Positions 7,022-14,856 of a stretch of DNA of 64,000 nucleotides are shown piece after piece. The position numbers and the translations under genes are program-made. Positions within the stretch are counted from its first letter, which is position 1. Every line of letters starts with the position of its first letter. This DNA is from an uncultured Prevotellaceae bacterium (GTDB lineage: Bacteria; Bacteroidota; Bacteroidia; Bacteroidales; Bacteroidaceae), in assembly GCA_900318815.1 (NCBI GenBank), contig ONMA01000007.1, positions 1-64,000 on the forward strand, read 5' to 3'. The notes below the pieces were generated by a model. It was not told the DNA's origin. It saw only the letters and a program-made list of their open reading frames with translations, and made no database searches.

Positions 7022-10000
7022 TTATTTTCTTAGGATAATCAGTTTTTGTGCGCTTGTCGTCTCCTGACTGCCATTGCAGGCCACGCGCACCCGGTAGAGG
7101 TAGACACCCGTGTGCAGCTGACTGCCGCTGTTAGTGGTCAGGTCCCAGTCCACGGTATAGGTCTGTCCCGTGGGCACGCCGCTCTCGGCATGCTGCCACA
7201 GCTTGCGCCCGGAGGCATCGAAGATTTCGAGCGCCACGTCCATCAGGCTGCCTGTGCGGTCGTGGTTGATGATAAACGAGGTTGATGTCCTGGCCGGGTT
7301 GGCCGTACAGATGACGCCCGAGAGCGAAGGCTCCTGCTTCGCATCGACCGTGAAGCGCAGTTCGGCCACCGACGAGTTGTTCAGCACGTCCCAGGCACGG
7401 AATGTCAGCCGGTGCTCGCCGTCGGAGAGTGCAGGCAGGCTGTAGCCCACCTTGCCGCTGCGATAGTCGCCGAAGTCGTACTCGAAGTAGTCGTTCAGCA
7501 GATAGGTCTGCGTCACGTTGCCGTCGACAACCAGTTCCAGGTTATGGCCTATGCCGCTGCCCGACACGTTGACGCCATCCTTGTCGCTCACCTCGGCATA
7601 GAAGTAGGGCGTGGCATTCACCGTGCCGCCATTGACAAATGCCGCACTGTTCAGGTAGCAGTAGATGTTGGGACCTATGCCGTCGTTCTGCTCGTTGTCG
7701 GCTCCCACCATCCTGAAATTCTCGTTCTTGCCGCTTGCCGTCATCGTCTTGTCGTCGCTCACGGCATAAGCCAGCACCAGCCCCGTCTTCTCCGAGAAGC
7801 TGATGTCCTTCGACACGGCAAAGGAACAGTTGAAACGCCCGTTCCTGACGTATGCCGAACCTTGATAGAGGGTATTAGGGCGATCCTTGAACACGAATGC
7901 CGTATCGGCAGAGCCTACGTAGTTCAGCTTGCAAACGATGTCCTGTTCCACGTCGCGCACGATGACCGTGGCCGTACCGTTGAAATCAGTCGCCCCCTCG
8001 ATATGGCCCGATAGGGTGGCTCGCGTTCCGGTAGGAATCTGCACCGTTCCGCTGCCTGCCGGTTTGCCGTTGATGCTGTCAATCAACATTTCATACTCAG
8101 GCAGGGCCAGCACCAAGGCGGGGTCGCCTAAGAGCGTGTAGCACAGCTTGTTAATCGAGTGGTCTTGCTCGCCACTGCTCGACGAGGCATCAATCAGCCC
8201 GTTCTTCGACAGGCGCACGGCCTCGCCGATGGAGTTACGCCGACCGTTGGTGGTGCCCAGCACGTTGCGCATCATGGCGCGGTTGATGAGCAGGTTCATG
8301 TCCTGATAGACAGTGCGCGTGGTGCCGAAGAAGGCGATGGCACCGCCGTTGCTGTTGAGCATGGCCGTCTCCCCGATATTGTCCTCATGGCTGTCGAAAG
8401 GCATGATGTCGCACGAGGCCGTAATCCAGAGGGGCAGTCGCAGCGACGTGGCTACGCCGAAGTCGGCCCGCTCGAGTACCTTCTCGTGGGAAATCTGTGC
8501 AGCCGAGCCGTGTCCCTGATAGTCCATAATCAGTGCGCCGGCCTGCATCTGCTGTTTGATGAGCTTGGTCGCGTCGGGATAGGTGTTGCCCGTGGCAGTG
8601 GCTATGCGCACGTAGGCATCCCAGTACACTTTCTTCACGAGCAGTGACGGATGGCTCTTCTGCACCTCCTTCAGTATCCGCTCCGCATCGCGCATGTGGT
8701 TGTTCTGGTCGGGGCCATTGCCGTCGTCAGCCATGAAGCAGATGGTGTTCTGCCAGGCACCCGCCATCTCATTGCTGCTGTAGCTGAATATCTTGTCGAC
8801 CAGCACCTTCGCCTCTTCGGCGGTGCGACACGTCAGGCGGCCCACGGCCACGTCGGCCTTGTCCTTGCTCAGCAGGTTGCCGCCCTCACCGTCGTCGAGT
8901 AGGCAGAAATAGTCGTCGGTCACGTAGCAGGACACCTCGCTCAGTGAGTTCTCGCTCTCGTAGCAGAGCAGGAAGTCGTCGGGCGAGTAGTTGCGCCAGT
9001 TGCTGGTGAGCATGCGGTTGTCCCATGCGCCGTCGCCGAGGAGGAGCAGATAGGAGGGCATGTCGGCCTCGGTGGCAGCACGGTCGTAGAGCATCTTCAG
9101 GTAGCGGCGGTAGGCATTGGCATCGGGTGTGCCGCTGCTGAACTCATTATACAGCTCATCGGCAGGCACGATGCGCACCCGCATCCCGTCTTTCTGTTCG
9201 TGCAACTGCTTGAGCCGTTCGGCCTGTGCCAGCAGCTTCTGCGACGTAGGGATGATGATGACCATGTCGGCGGCTCCGTCGGCATGATGATCCTGGTTGG
9301 TGATGTTGTAGACGTACTGCGCTGCGGGGAAGTCGCCCTCCATCAGGTTGGGGGCTGCCTTCGGCTGTTCGCTGCAAAGGGCGATGTAGTCCAGTCGCAC
9401 GGTGCTGCCACTGTTCTGCGTGAGGCTGACGATGTTGTCGCTCTGCAGACTGTCAAGACTGAAGTTCACCGTCTGCAGCATGGCCTTGTTATAGTCGGTC
9501 AGCTTGCCCTTATAGCTCATCGTGCCCACCGTCTTGCCATTGACCTGCACCGTCAAGTCGAAGGCTCCGTCGTAGGTCAGACTTACGGCCAACTTGCCTT
9601 TCTCGCTGTAGGCGGGGAGAGTGAGACTTCGGGCCGAGGCAACGGTAAGCGGCGTACTCTCAAAAAGATTGCGCCCACCATGATACCAGGCGTAGTTGTC
9701 TACTTCGTAGAGTGTGTGATAGTCGTCAGCCGACGGGTAGCCCATAGCCATGAAAGCCGCGCTGTCCACGGTCAGCGGTTTCTCGTCGCCCTCGGTAATG
9801 AAGTAGTAGCCATAATTAGAATATGGATTGCGCGTGCGCGCGAGGGCCGTGTTCGAACTCCAGCTGACAGGCCCCGTAGCCCAGAACAGGCGGCGGCCAC
9901 CCACTGTGCAGGTAGGCACTTCCTGCAGGTCGTCGGTATCTTGCAGGTAGGCCGCCGTGAGCAACTCTGGCTGCAAAGCTCCGCCATAGCCATAAATCCT

Positions 10001-10591
10001 GACCTTGTCTATACCGCTGAATCCGGCACGGCGCACCACCTCGGCAGTGAGCTGGTGTATTCCCGTCTCTGCCACGCTGATCTTCGCCCATCGGCCCGAG
10101 GACAGAACGGAGTGAGCGGCGTAGCGGGCCGAGTCGGCCTGTTGCCTTCGCACGATCGGCAGCCGCCGCAATGGAGCCTCAGCGGTTTTGCTTCCTTCTG
10201 AACTTGGCTCGATGCGGAGCCTGAAGCTGACAAGTTTCTGGAATCGTCCTTCGCGGAAGACGATGGGAGTGAACGAGAGGTAGAGCGTGGCTTGCCGACG
10301 CGCGACGCCCACGTAGCGGTCTATCACGGGCATGGCAGGCACCGTGTCGTGCCGCAGCCGGTGATAGCGTGCCACATCGGTAGCCGACATATCAATAAAC
10401 TCAGGATACTCGATACTGACATCGTAGTCATCGGCATATTGCGCTCCAAGCTCCACCGTATGGGTGAAGCGGGGCAGCATGGAGTCTATACGCACTTCGT
10501 CGGCTGTCAGGTCAAAGAACTCCTGTGCGCCGGCACCTGCCAGCACACACCACAGCCCAAGCAACGCCAGTATGTATCGTTTCGTCATCAT
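7022..10591 (-). CDS. porU: Type IX secretion C25-family sortase PorU
   Basis: The 1189-residue length is close to P. gingivalis PorU. A signal peptide (LALLGLWCVLAGAGAQ) is followed by a prodomain of about 150 residues, then the gingipain-like domain. The catalytic His694 (QGHGSAAQISHEK) and Cys727 (ITASCDIMPFDS) are both present. The C-terminus has the beta-rich sorting-type domain ending GVYLYRVRVACNGS...KLIILRK. PorU cleaves and conjugates type IX cargo at the outer face of the outer membrane, working with PorV. The gene sits 10 bp after the FAH-family gene and 13 bp before its paralogue, so the four genes down to porV and probably ispF form one operon. The start could equally be Met2 (10588). 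Confidence 0.93.
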   Translation of the reverse strand: MMTKRYILALLGLWCVLAGAGAQEFFDLTADEVRIDSMLPRFTHTVELGAQYADDYDVSIEYPEFIDMSATDVARYHRLRHDTVPAMPVIDRYVGVARRQATLYLSFTPIVFREGRFQKLVSFRLRIEPSSEGSKTAEAPLRRLPIVRRQQADSARYAAHSVLSSGRWAKISVAETGIHQLTAEVVRRAGFSGIDKVRIYGYGGALQPELLTAAYLQDTDDLQEVPTCTVGGRRLFWATGPVSWSSNTALARTRNPYSNYGYYFITEGDEKPLTVDSAAFMAMGYPSADDYHTLYEVDNYAWYHGGRNLFESTPLTVASARSLTLPAYSEKGKLAVSLTYDGAFDLTVQVNGKTVGTMSYKGKLTDYNKAMLQTVNFSLDSLQSDNIVSLTQNSGSTVRLDYIALCSEQPKAAPNLMEGDFPAAQYVYNITNQDHHADGAADMVIIIPTSQKLLAQAERLKQLHEQKDGMRVRIVPADELYNEFSSGTPDANAYRRYLKMLYDRAATEADMPSYLLLLGDGAWDNRMLTSNWRNYSPDDFLLCYESENSLSEVSCYVTDDYFCLLDDGEGGNLLSKDKADVAVGRLTCRTAEEAKVLVDKIFSYSSNEMAGAWQNTICFMADDGNGPDQNNHMRDAERILKEVQKSHPSLLVKKVYWDAYVRIATATGNTYPDATKLIKQQMQAGALIMDYQGHGSAAQISHEKVLERADFGVATSLRLPLWITASCDIMPFDSHEDNIGETAMLNSNGGAIAFFGTTRTVYQDMNLLINRAMMRNVLGTTNGRRNSIGEAVRLSKNGLIDASSSSGEQDHSINKLCYTLLGDPALVLALPEYEMLIDSINGKPAGSGTVQIPTGTRATLSGHIEGATDFNGTATVIVRDVEQDIVCKLNYVGSADTAFVFKDRPNTLYQGSAYVRNGRFNCSFAVSKDISFSEKTGLVLAYAVSDDKTMTASGKNENFRMVGADNEQNDGIGPNIYCYLNSAAFVNGGTVNATPYFYAEVSDKDGVNVSGSGIGHNLELVVDGNVTQTYLLNDYFEYDFGDYRSGKVGYSLPALSDGEHRLTFRAWDVLNNSSVAELRFTVDAKQEPSLSGVICTANPARTSTSFIINHDRTGSLMDVALEIFDASGRKLWQHAESGVPTGQTYTVDWDLTTNSGSQLHTGVYLYRVRVACNGSQETTSAQKLIILRK

Positions 10592-10601
10592 CTGTTATCT
10601 T

Positions 10602-11273
10602 CTATCTACAATAAAAATCCAGCACCTTGCGGTCTTCCACCCAGCCCTCAAGATGGTCGCCTATATGCACGGGCCCCACGCCTGCGGGGGTTCCCGTAAA
10701 GAGCAGGTCGCCCGTCTTCAGGGTGAAGAACTGCGAGATGTAGGCTATCAGCTCATCGACACCGTAGAGCATGTCGCCCGTAAAGCCTTGCTGCACCGTC
10801 TCCCCATTCACGTTCAGGTGGAAGTGCAGTGCCTGCACGTCGAACTGGGTGCTGACAGCCCCGCCTTGCCGTTCGCGTCCGGCGGTTTCCCCGCCGGAAA
10901 GTGCCTCGCATTCCACCCAGTCGCCTATCACCGCCGAGCCGTCGAAGCCCTTGCAGATGGTCCAGGGCAGCCCTTTCTCGCGGGCCCGCTGCTGCAGGTC
11001 GCGGGCGGTGAAGTCAATGCCTACCGTCACCGCATCGTAGTATCGGTGGGCAAAACGGGCGGGGATGCCCTTACCTAAACGGCAGATACGCACCACCAGC
11101 TCCGTCTCGTAATCCACCCGCTCCGACCAGTCGGGCAGGAAAAACGGCTTGTGGTCTTTCAACAGAGCCGAGTCGGCCTTGGTGAAAATCACAGGCTCCT
11201 CTGGTTTAAATAACGCGCCATGCAGCTCTTTATTGTGCTGCAGATAGTTCATTCCTATGCCAAATATCTTCAT
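10602..11273 (-). CDS. Fumarylacetoacetate hydrolase family protein
   Basis: A cytosolic metal-dependent hydrolase/decarboxylase/tautomerase-type enzyme; the exact substrate in this family cannot be read from sequence. Family features are MKIFGIGMNYLQHNKEL at the start, DYETELVVRI (metal ligand Glu), a central GIDFTARDLQQ, KGFDGSAVIG and a C-terminal LLFTGTPAGVGPV. The 223-aa length is slightly long. About 15 residues (SGGETAGRERQGGAV, near 124-139) interrupt the usual short linker before DVQALHFHL. They are encoded by a palindromic DNA element. It is the first gene of the porU-porV unit and has its own -7 box 19 nt upstream. Confidence 0.88.
   Translation of the reverse strand: MKIFGIGMNYLQHNKELHGALFKPEEPVIFTKADSALLKDHKPFFLPDWSERVDYETELVVRICRLGKGIPARFAHRYYDAVTVGIDFTARDLQQRAREKGLPWTICKGFDGSAVIGDWVECEALSGGETAGRERQGGAVSTQFDVQALHFHLNVNGETVQQGFTGDMLYGVDELIAYISQFFTLKTGDLLFTGTPAGVGPVHIGDHLEGWVEDRKVLDFYCR
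10863..10908. repeat. Palindromic insertion inside the FAH-family gene
   Basis: TCCGGCGG-GGAAA-CCGCCGGA forms a perfect 8-bp stem within a stretch encoding residues that interrupt the conserved family alignment. A related GGCGGTTYYCCCGCC hairpin is seen in the secreted-protein gene at 41604-41636. Confidence 0.6.
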
Positions 11274-11291
11274 CGCGTCTTTTTTTTGGCG

Positions 11292-11300
11292 GCAAAGGTA
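11292..11300 (-). promoter_or_regulatory. -7 box of the FAH-porU-porV operon
   Basis: The minus strand reads TACCTTTGC, a match to TAnnTTTGC, 19 nt before the FAH-family start codon. Confidence 0.6.
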
Positions 11301-11428
11301 CGCATTTTATCCCACAATCGAGCATCTGATGAATAGTTTTTTCGATGAATACTCCGTCACACCCTGTTGCAGCATTGATCTCAGCCCAGCAAAACATTCG
11401 TTACACCTTCATGCCTTATCCGTTACAC

Positions 11429-11516
11429 TGTGATGAATGCTCCATTGAGCTGTGATAAAGCATTCATTGAGGTGTGACGAATGCTCCGTCAGGGTGTGAT
11501 GAATATATCCATTGAA
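11429..11516. repeat. Four tandem 22-bp repeats upstream of clpB
   Basis: Units begin TGTGATGAATGCTCC, TGTGATAAAGCATTC, TGTGACGAATGCTCC and TGTGATGAATATATCC at exact 22-bp steps (11429, 11451, 11473, 11495). Related copies lie at 11342-11428 in both orientations. Twenty-two base pairs is about two helical turns, which would put bound proteins on one face; that role is inference. Confidence 0.75.
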
Positions 11517-11577
11517 AAAGCACCGTAGATAAGACATTCTGACAGCAATTTCATGTCTTTTTGGCAGATTTTACAAG

Positions 11578-11593
11578 TAGGCACGGAGTTTGA
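11578..11593 (+). promoter_or_regulatory. Candidate sigma-54 type -24/-12 promoter of clpB
   Basis: TAGGCACGGAGTTTGA resembles the sigma-54 consensus TGGCACG-N4-TTGC, with the spacing kept and one mismatch in each half. It would start transcription about 30 nt before the clpB start codon. No TAnnTTTGC box is seen here. A GACA-N9-TGTC inverted repeat precedes it at 11541-11557. Confidence 0.4.
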
Positions 11594-11637
11594 AGGAAGG
11601 CTTGCAGAAATCATAAAAATTATAGGAGGAACAGAAA

Positions 11638-14313
11638 ATGACATTAGACAAGTTTACAATCAAAGCACAGGAGTCCGTACAGCAGGCCGTCAACGTGGCC
11701 CAGCAGCATGGTCAGCAGAGCATAGAGCCTGTTCATCTGCTGAAAGGACTCATGGAGAAGGCCCGCGACGTGGTGGGCTTCCTTTTCCAGAAGTTAGGGG
11801 CGAACGCCCAGCAGATTGAAATGCTCTGCGAGCAGGAGATGAAGCACCTGCCACGGGTGGAGGGCGGACAGCCTTACCTCTCGGGCGATGCTAATAAAAT
11901 ATTGGTACGCGCGCAAGAGCTGTCGCAGCAGATGGGCGACGAGTTTGTCAGCGTAGAGCCGTTGCTTCTGGCCCTGTTCGTGGTCAACTCTACAGTCAGC
12001 CGCATCATGAAGGATGCCGGCATCACCGAGAAGGACTTGCGCCAGGCCATCCTGGAACTGCGACAGGGACAGCGGGTGCAGAGCCAGAGTGCCGACGACA
12101 ACTACCAGTCGTTGGAGAAGTATGCCAAGAACCTCGTTGAACTGGCCCGTGCAGGCAAGCTCGACCCCGTGATTGGCCGCGACGACGAGATTCGCCGACT
12201 GCTCCAGATCCTGAGCCGACGCACAAAGAACAACCCCATCCTGATTGGTGAACCGGGCACGGGTAAGACGGCCATCGTGGAGGGACTGGCCGGGCGTATC
12301 GTGCGTGGCGACGTGCCCGAGAACCTGAAGGACAAGCAGCTCTACTCGCTCGACATGGGCGCACTGGTAGCCGGTGCGAAGTATAAGGGTGAGTTTGAGG
12401 AGCGACTGAAGAGCGTCATCAATGAGGTGACGAAGGCCGACGGCCGCATCATCCTCTTCATCGACGAGATTCACACCCTGGTAGGTGCCGGAGGCGGCGA
12501 GGGGGCTATGGACGCCGCCAACATCCTGAAACCGGCCCTGGCTCGTGGCGAACTGAGGGCTATTGGTGCCACCACGCTCAACGAGTACCAGAAGTACTTC
12601 GAGAAGGACAAGGCACTGGAGCGACGCTTCCAGACCGTCATGGTCGACGAACCCGACGAACTCTCGGCCATCTCCATACTAAGGGGCCTGAAGGAACGTT
12701 ACGAGAATCACCACAAGGTGCGCATTCAGGATGACGCCTGTATTGCCGCCGTGCAGCTCTCAGAGCGTTACATCACCGAGCGCTTCCTGCCCGACAAGGC
12801 CATCGACCTGATGGACGAGGCCGCCGCCAAGCTGCGCATGGAGCGCGACTCGGTGCCCGAGGAACTCGACGAGATTACACGCCGACTGGCCCAGTTGGAA
12901 ATCGAGCGCGAGAGCATCCGTAGGGAAGCCCCCCTTTCGCCCACCGAGGGGGGCACGATAGACAGCTCCTCAAGGGCCAAAACTATAGAAGCCCCCTCGG
13001 GAGCCGTAGGGGGGGCCTCCAAGCTCGCCGCCCTCGACAAGGAAATTGCCGAACTGCGCGAACAGGAGATGCAGTTCCGCGCCAAGTGGGAGGGCGAGCG
13101 CCAGTTGGTGAACAAGATACAGCAGGACAAGCAGCAGATGGAGCAGTTGAAATATGAGGCTGAACGCGCCGAGCGCGAAGGCGACTACGGCAAGGTGGCC
13201 GAAATCCGCTACGGCAAGATGAAGGAGCTTGAGGCCCACATCGCCTCCATCCAGCACCAACTCGACGGAAAAGCCCCCCTTTCGCCCCCCGAGGGGGGCA
13301 CGACAGACGGCTTCTCAACGGGCAAAACTATAGAAGCCCCCTCGGGGGCCGTAGGGGGGGCTTTGGGCTCCCGCCTCGTCCGCGAGGAGGTCACTGCCGA
13401 CGACATTGCCGAGGTGGTTTCGCGCTGGACGGGCATTCCCGTCAGCCGCATGATGCAGAGCGAACGCGAGAAGCTGCTGCATCTGGAGGAGGAACTGCAC
13501 AAGCGCGTCATTGGCCAGGACGAGGCCATCCAAGCCGTCAGCGACGCCGTGCGCCGCTCGCGTGCAGGCCTGCAGGACCCCAAGCGGCCTATCGCCTCGT
13601 TCATCTTCATGGGAACAACGGGCGTGGGTAAGACCGAACTGGCCAAGGCACTGGCCGAATACCTGTTCAACGACGAGACGATGATGACCCGTATCGACAT
13701 GTCGGAGTATCAGGAGAAGCATACCGTGAGCCGACTCATCGGCGCCCCTCCGGGCTACGTGGGCTACGACGAGGGCGGACAGCTCACCGAGGCCGTGCGA
13801 CGCAAGCCGTACTCCGTGGTGCTCTTCGACGAGATTGAGAAGGCCCATCCCGACGTGTTCAACATCCTGCTGCAGGTACTCGACGACGGACGACTGACCG
13901 ACAACAAGGGACGTACCGCCGACTTCAAGAACACGATTATCATCATGACGTCGAACGCCACCCGCGAACAGCTGCGCATGGTGATGCGGCCGGAGTTCCT
14001 GAACCGTATCGACGAGATCATCACCTTCCAGCAGCTCTCGGAGCAGGAGATTGCACAGGTGGTACGCCTGCAGCTCTCGCGTGTGCAGAAGATGCTCGAA
14101 CCGCAAGGCTTCACCCTCCAGTTCACCGACCACGCCGTCAGCTGGCTGGCCCGCGAGGGCTACGACCCCGACATGGGTGCCCGTCCCGTGAAGCGTGCCA
14201 TACAGCACCACGTGCTCAACGAACTGTCGCGCCGGTTGCTTGCCGACCAGGTTTCGCGCGAGAAGCCTATCATCATTGATGACTTCGGCGACGGCCTGGT
14301 GTTCCGCAACTAA
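11638..14313 (+). CDS. clpB: ClpB disaggregase carrying two in-frame palindromic repeats
   Basis: Hexameric AAA+ chaperone that pulls polypeptides from aggregates with DnaK, in the cytosol. Order: N-domain (1-145); NBD1 with Walker A GEPGTGKT (204-211) and Walker [14 protein letters not shown]; coiled-coil middle domain (about 405-580); NBD2 with Walker A GTTGVGKT (659-666) and Walker [14 protein letters not shown] clear AGGAGG ribosome site lies 8 nt before the ATG, uncommon in this phylum. Two oddities. Residues 430-460 and 545-575 are copies of a 31-residue insertion (EAPSGAVGG core), placed near the two ends of the middle domain. In NBD2 the usual stretch of about 30 residues between the sensor TSN and [10 protein letters not shown] is cut to [10 protein letters not shown]. 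The net length of 891 is therefore near normal. Neither change breaks the frame. Confidence 0.95.
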   Translation: MTLDKFTIKAQESVQQAVNVAQQHGQQSIEPVHLLKGLMEKARDVVGFLFQKLGANAQQIEMLCEQEMKHLPRVEGGQPYLSGDANKILVRAQELSQQMGDEFVSVEPLLLALFVVNSTVSRIMKDAGITEKDLRQAILELRQGQRVQSQSADDNYQSLEKYAKNLVELARAGKLDPVIGRDDEIRRLLQILSRRTKNNPILIGEPGTGKTAIVEGLAGRIVRGDVPENLKDKQLYSLDMGALVAGAKYKGEFEERLKSVINEVTKADGRIILFIDEIHTLVGAGGGEGAMDAANILKPALARGELRAIGATTLNEYQKYFEKDKALERRFQTVMVDEPDELSAISILRGLKERYENHHKVRIQDDACIAAVQLSERYITERFLPDKAIDLMDEAAAKLRMERDSVPEELDEITRRLAQLEIERESIRREAPLSPTEGGTIDSSSRAKTIEAPSGAVGGASKLAALDKEIAELREQEMQFRAKWEGERQLVNKIQQDKQQMEQLKYEAERAEREGDYGKVAEIRYGKMKELEAHIASIQHQLDGKAPLSPPEGGTTDGFSTGKTIEAPSGAVGGALGSRLVREEVTADDIAEVVSRWTGIPVSRMMQSEREKLLHLEEELHKRVIGQDEAIQAVSDAVRRSRAGLQDPKRPIASFIFMGTTGVGKTELAKALAEYLFNDETMMTRIDMSEYQEKHTVSRLIGAPPGYVGYDEGGQLTEAVRRKPYSVVLFDEIEKAHPDVFNILLQVLDDGRLTDNKGRTADFKNTIIIMTSNATREQLRMVMRPEFLNRIDEIITFQQLSEQEIAQVVRLQLSRVQKMLEPQGFTLQFTDHAVSWLAREGYDPDMGARPVKRAIQHHVLNELSRRLLADQVSREKPIIIDDFGDGLVFRN
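12926..13016. repeat. 91-bp double-hairpin repeat, copy 1, inside clpB
   Basis: GCCCCCC (12928-12934) pairs with GGGGGGC (12948-12954), and GCCCCC (12991) pairs with GGGGGC (13011). It encodes residues starting [11 protein letters not shown] and ending SGAVGGA. It is about 91% identical to the copy at 13271-13361. Confidence 0.9.
13271..13361. repeat. 91-bp double-hairpin repeat, copy 2, inside clpB
   Basis: Same length and reading frame as copy 1, with hairpins at 13273-13299 and 13336-13361. It sits at the junction of the middle domain and NBD2, immediately before the conserved segment [19 protein letters not shown]. Confidence 0.9.
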
Positions 14314-14334
14314 GGCTCCTCGATAGGGGCGTGT

Positions 14335-14388
14335 AAAATAGCGCTTCGTGTCTGACTATGTCAGATGCGAGGCGCATTTTCCTTTTTT
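14335..14388 (+). terminator. Rho-independent terminator of clpB
   Basis: A long stem (arms 14335-14356 and 14360-14380, loop TAT, a few G:T pairs) is followed by TTTTCCTTTTTT, 20 nt after the clpB stop. Confidence 0.85.
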
Positions 14389-14463
14389 CACACCTTCAAC
14401 TCGATGATAGTTTCATTTTGTAAGTTTGCAAATATCTCATATTATTGTTTGTTGCAAATCAAA

Positions 14464-14516
14464 AAGCATCTGCAACAAATAGAAAAGTAACTATGATACA
14501 TTTTTTGTACTTTTGC
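14464..14516 (+). promoter_or_regulatory. xus operon promoter with candidate xylan regulator box
   Basis: The box AAGCATCTGCAACA (14464-14477) precedes the -7 element TACTTTTGC (14508-14516) by 44 bp start to start. There is no TTTG at the -33 position, as expected of an activator-dependent promoter. TTTGTTGCA (14448) and TGCAACAAA (14471) form a perfect 9-bp inverted repeat over the box. The same box and spacing occur at 30081 and 61890. Confidence 0.75.
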
Positions 14517-14856
14517 AACAAATTTAAATCTACAGCAATATGGGAGACTCTTTATCGACGTTAGACGTTGGAAATGCGGTTCTGGCCAGAGTACACAAGA
14601 CTTTTTCGTCGTTCGGTACTCGGGTCGAAAGCTATACATCATCTATTTTTCAACAGACAACGCAACCAAACACAATTCCACATCCATCAGAGCAATGGAC
14701 AAAGACTTAGCAAAAACACTAAAGGTTTTGAGACAAAAGGAAAACGCTTTGATACGTCAGGGCGGGTTTGATACGTCTTGAAAAGCATGAAAAGCTGCAT
14801 TTGAGTGAATAAGATTCTAACTAACTAATAAAATTATGTATCAAAAAACGTAAGAG
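14517..14856 (+). other. Long 5' leader of the xus operon
   Basis: About 340 nt separate the promoter from the first SusC start. The leader contains a possible 56-codon frame (14540-14710, beginning MGDSLSTLDVGN) with no recognised relative, and a repeated TTTGATACGTC (near 14750 and 14769). Whether it is translated or acts as regulatory RNA cannot be told from the sequence. Confidence 0.45.

Noticed and set aside
9200-10201. Long plus-strand frame opposite porU
   Set aside because: Shadow of a GC-rich coding strand. The minus-strand product has clear catalytic motifs. The same holds for the other long antisense frames opposite the GH, SusC/D and clpB genes.
14540-14710. Leader peptide gene in the xus leader
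   Set aside because: A 56-codon frame exists, but without ribosome site, family or attenuator-like structure the evidence is too thin to call a gene.
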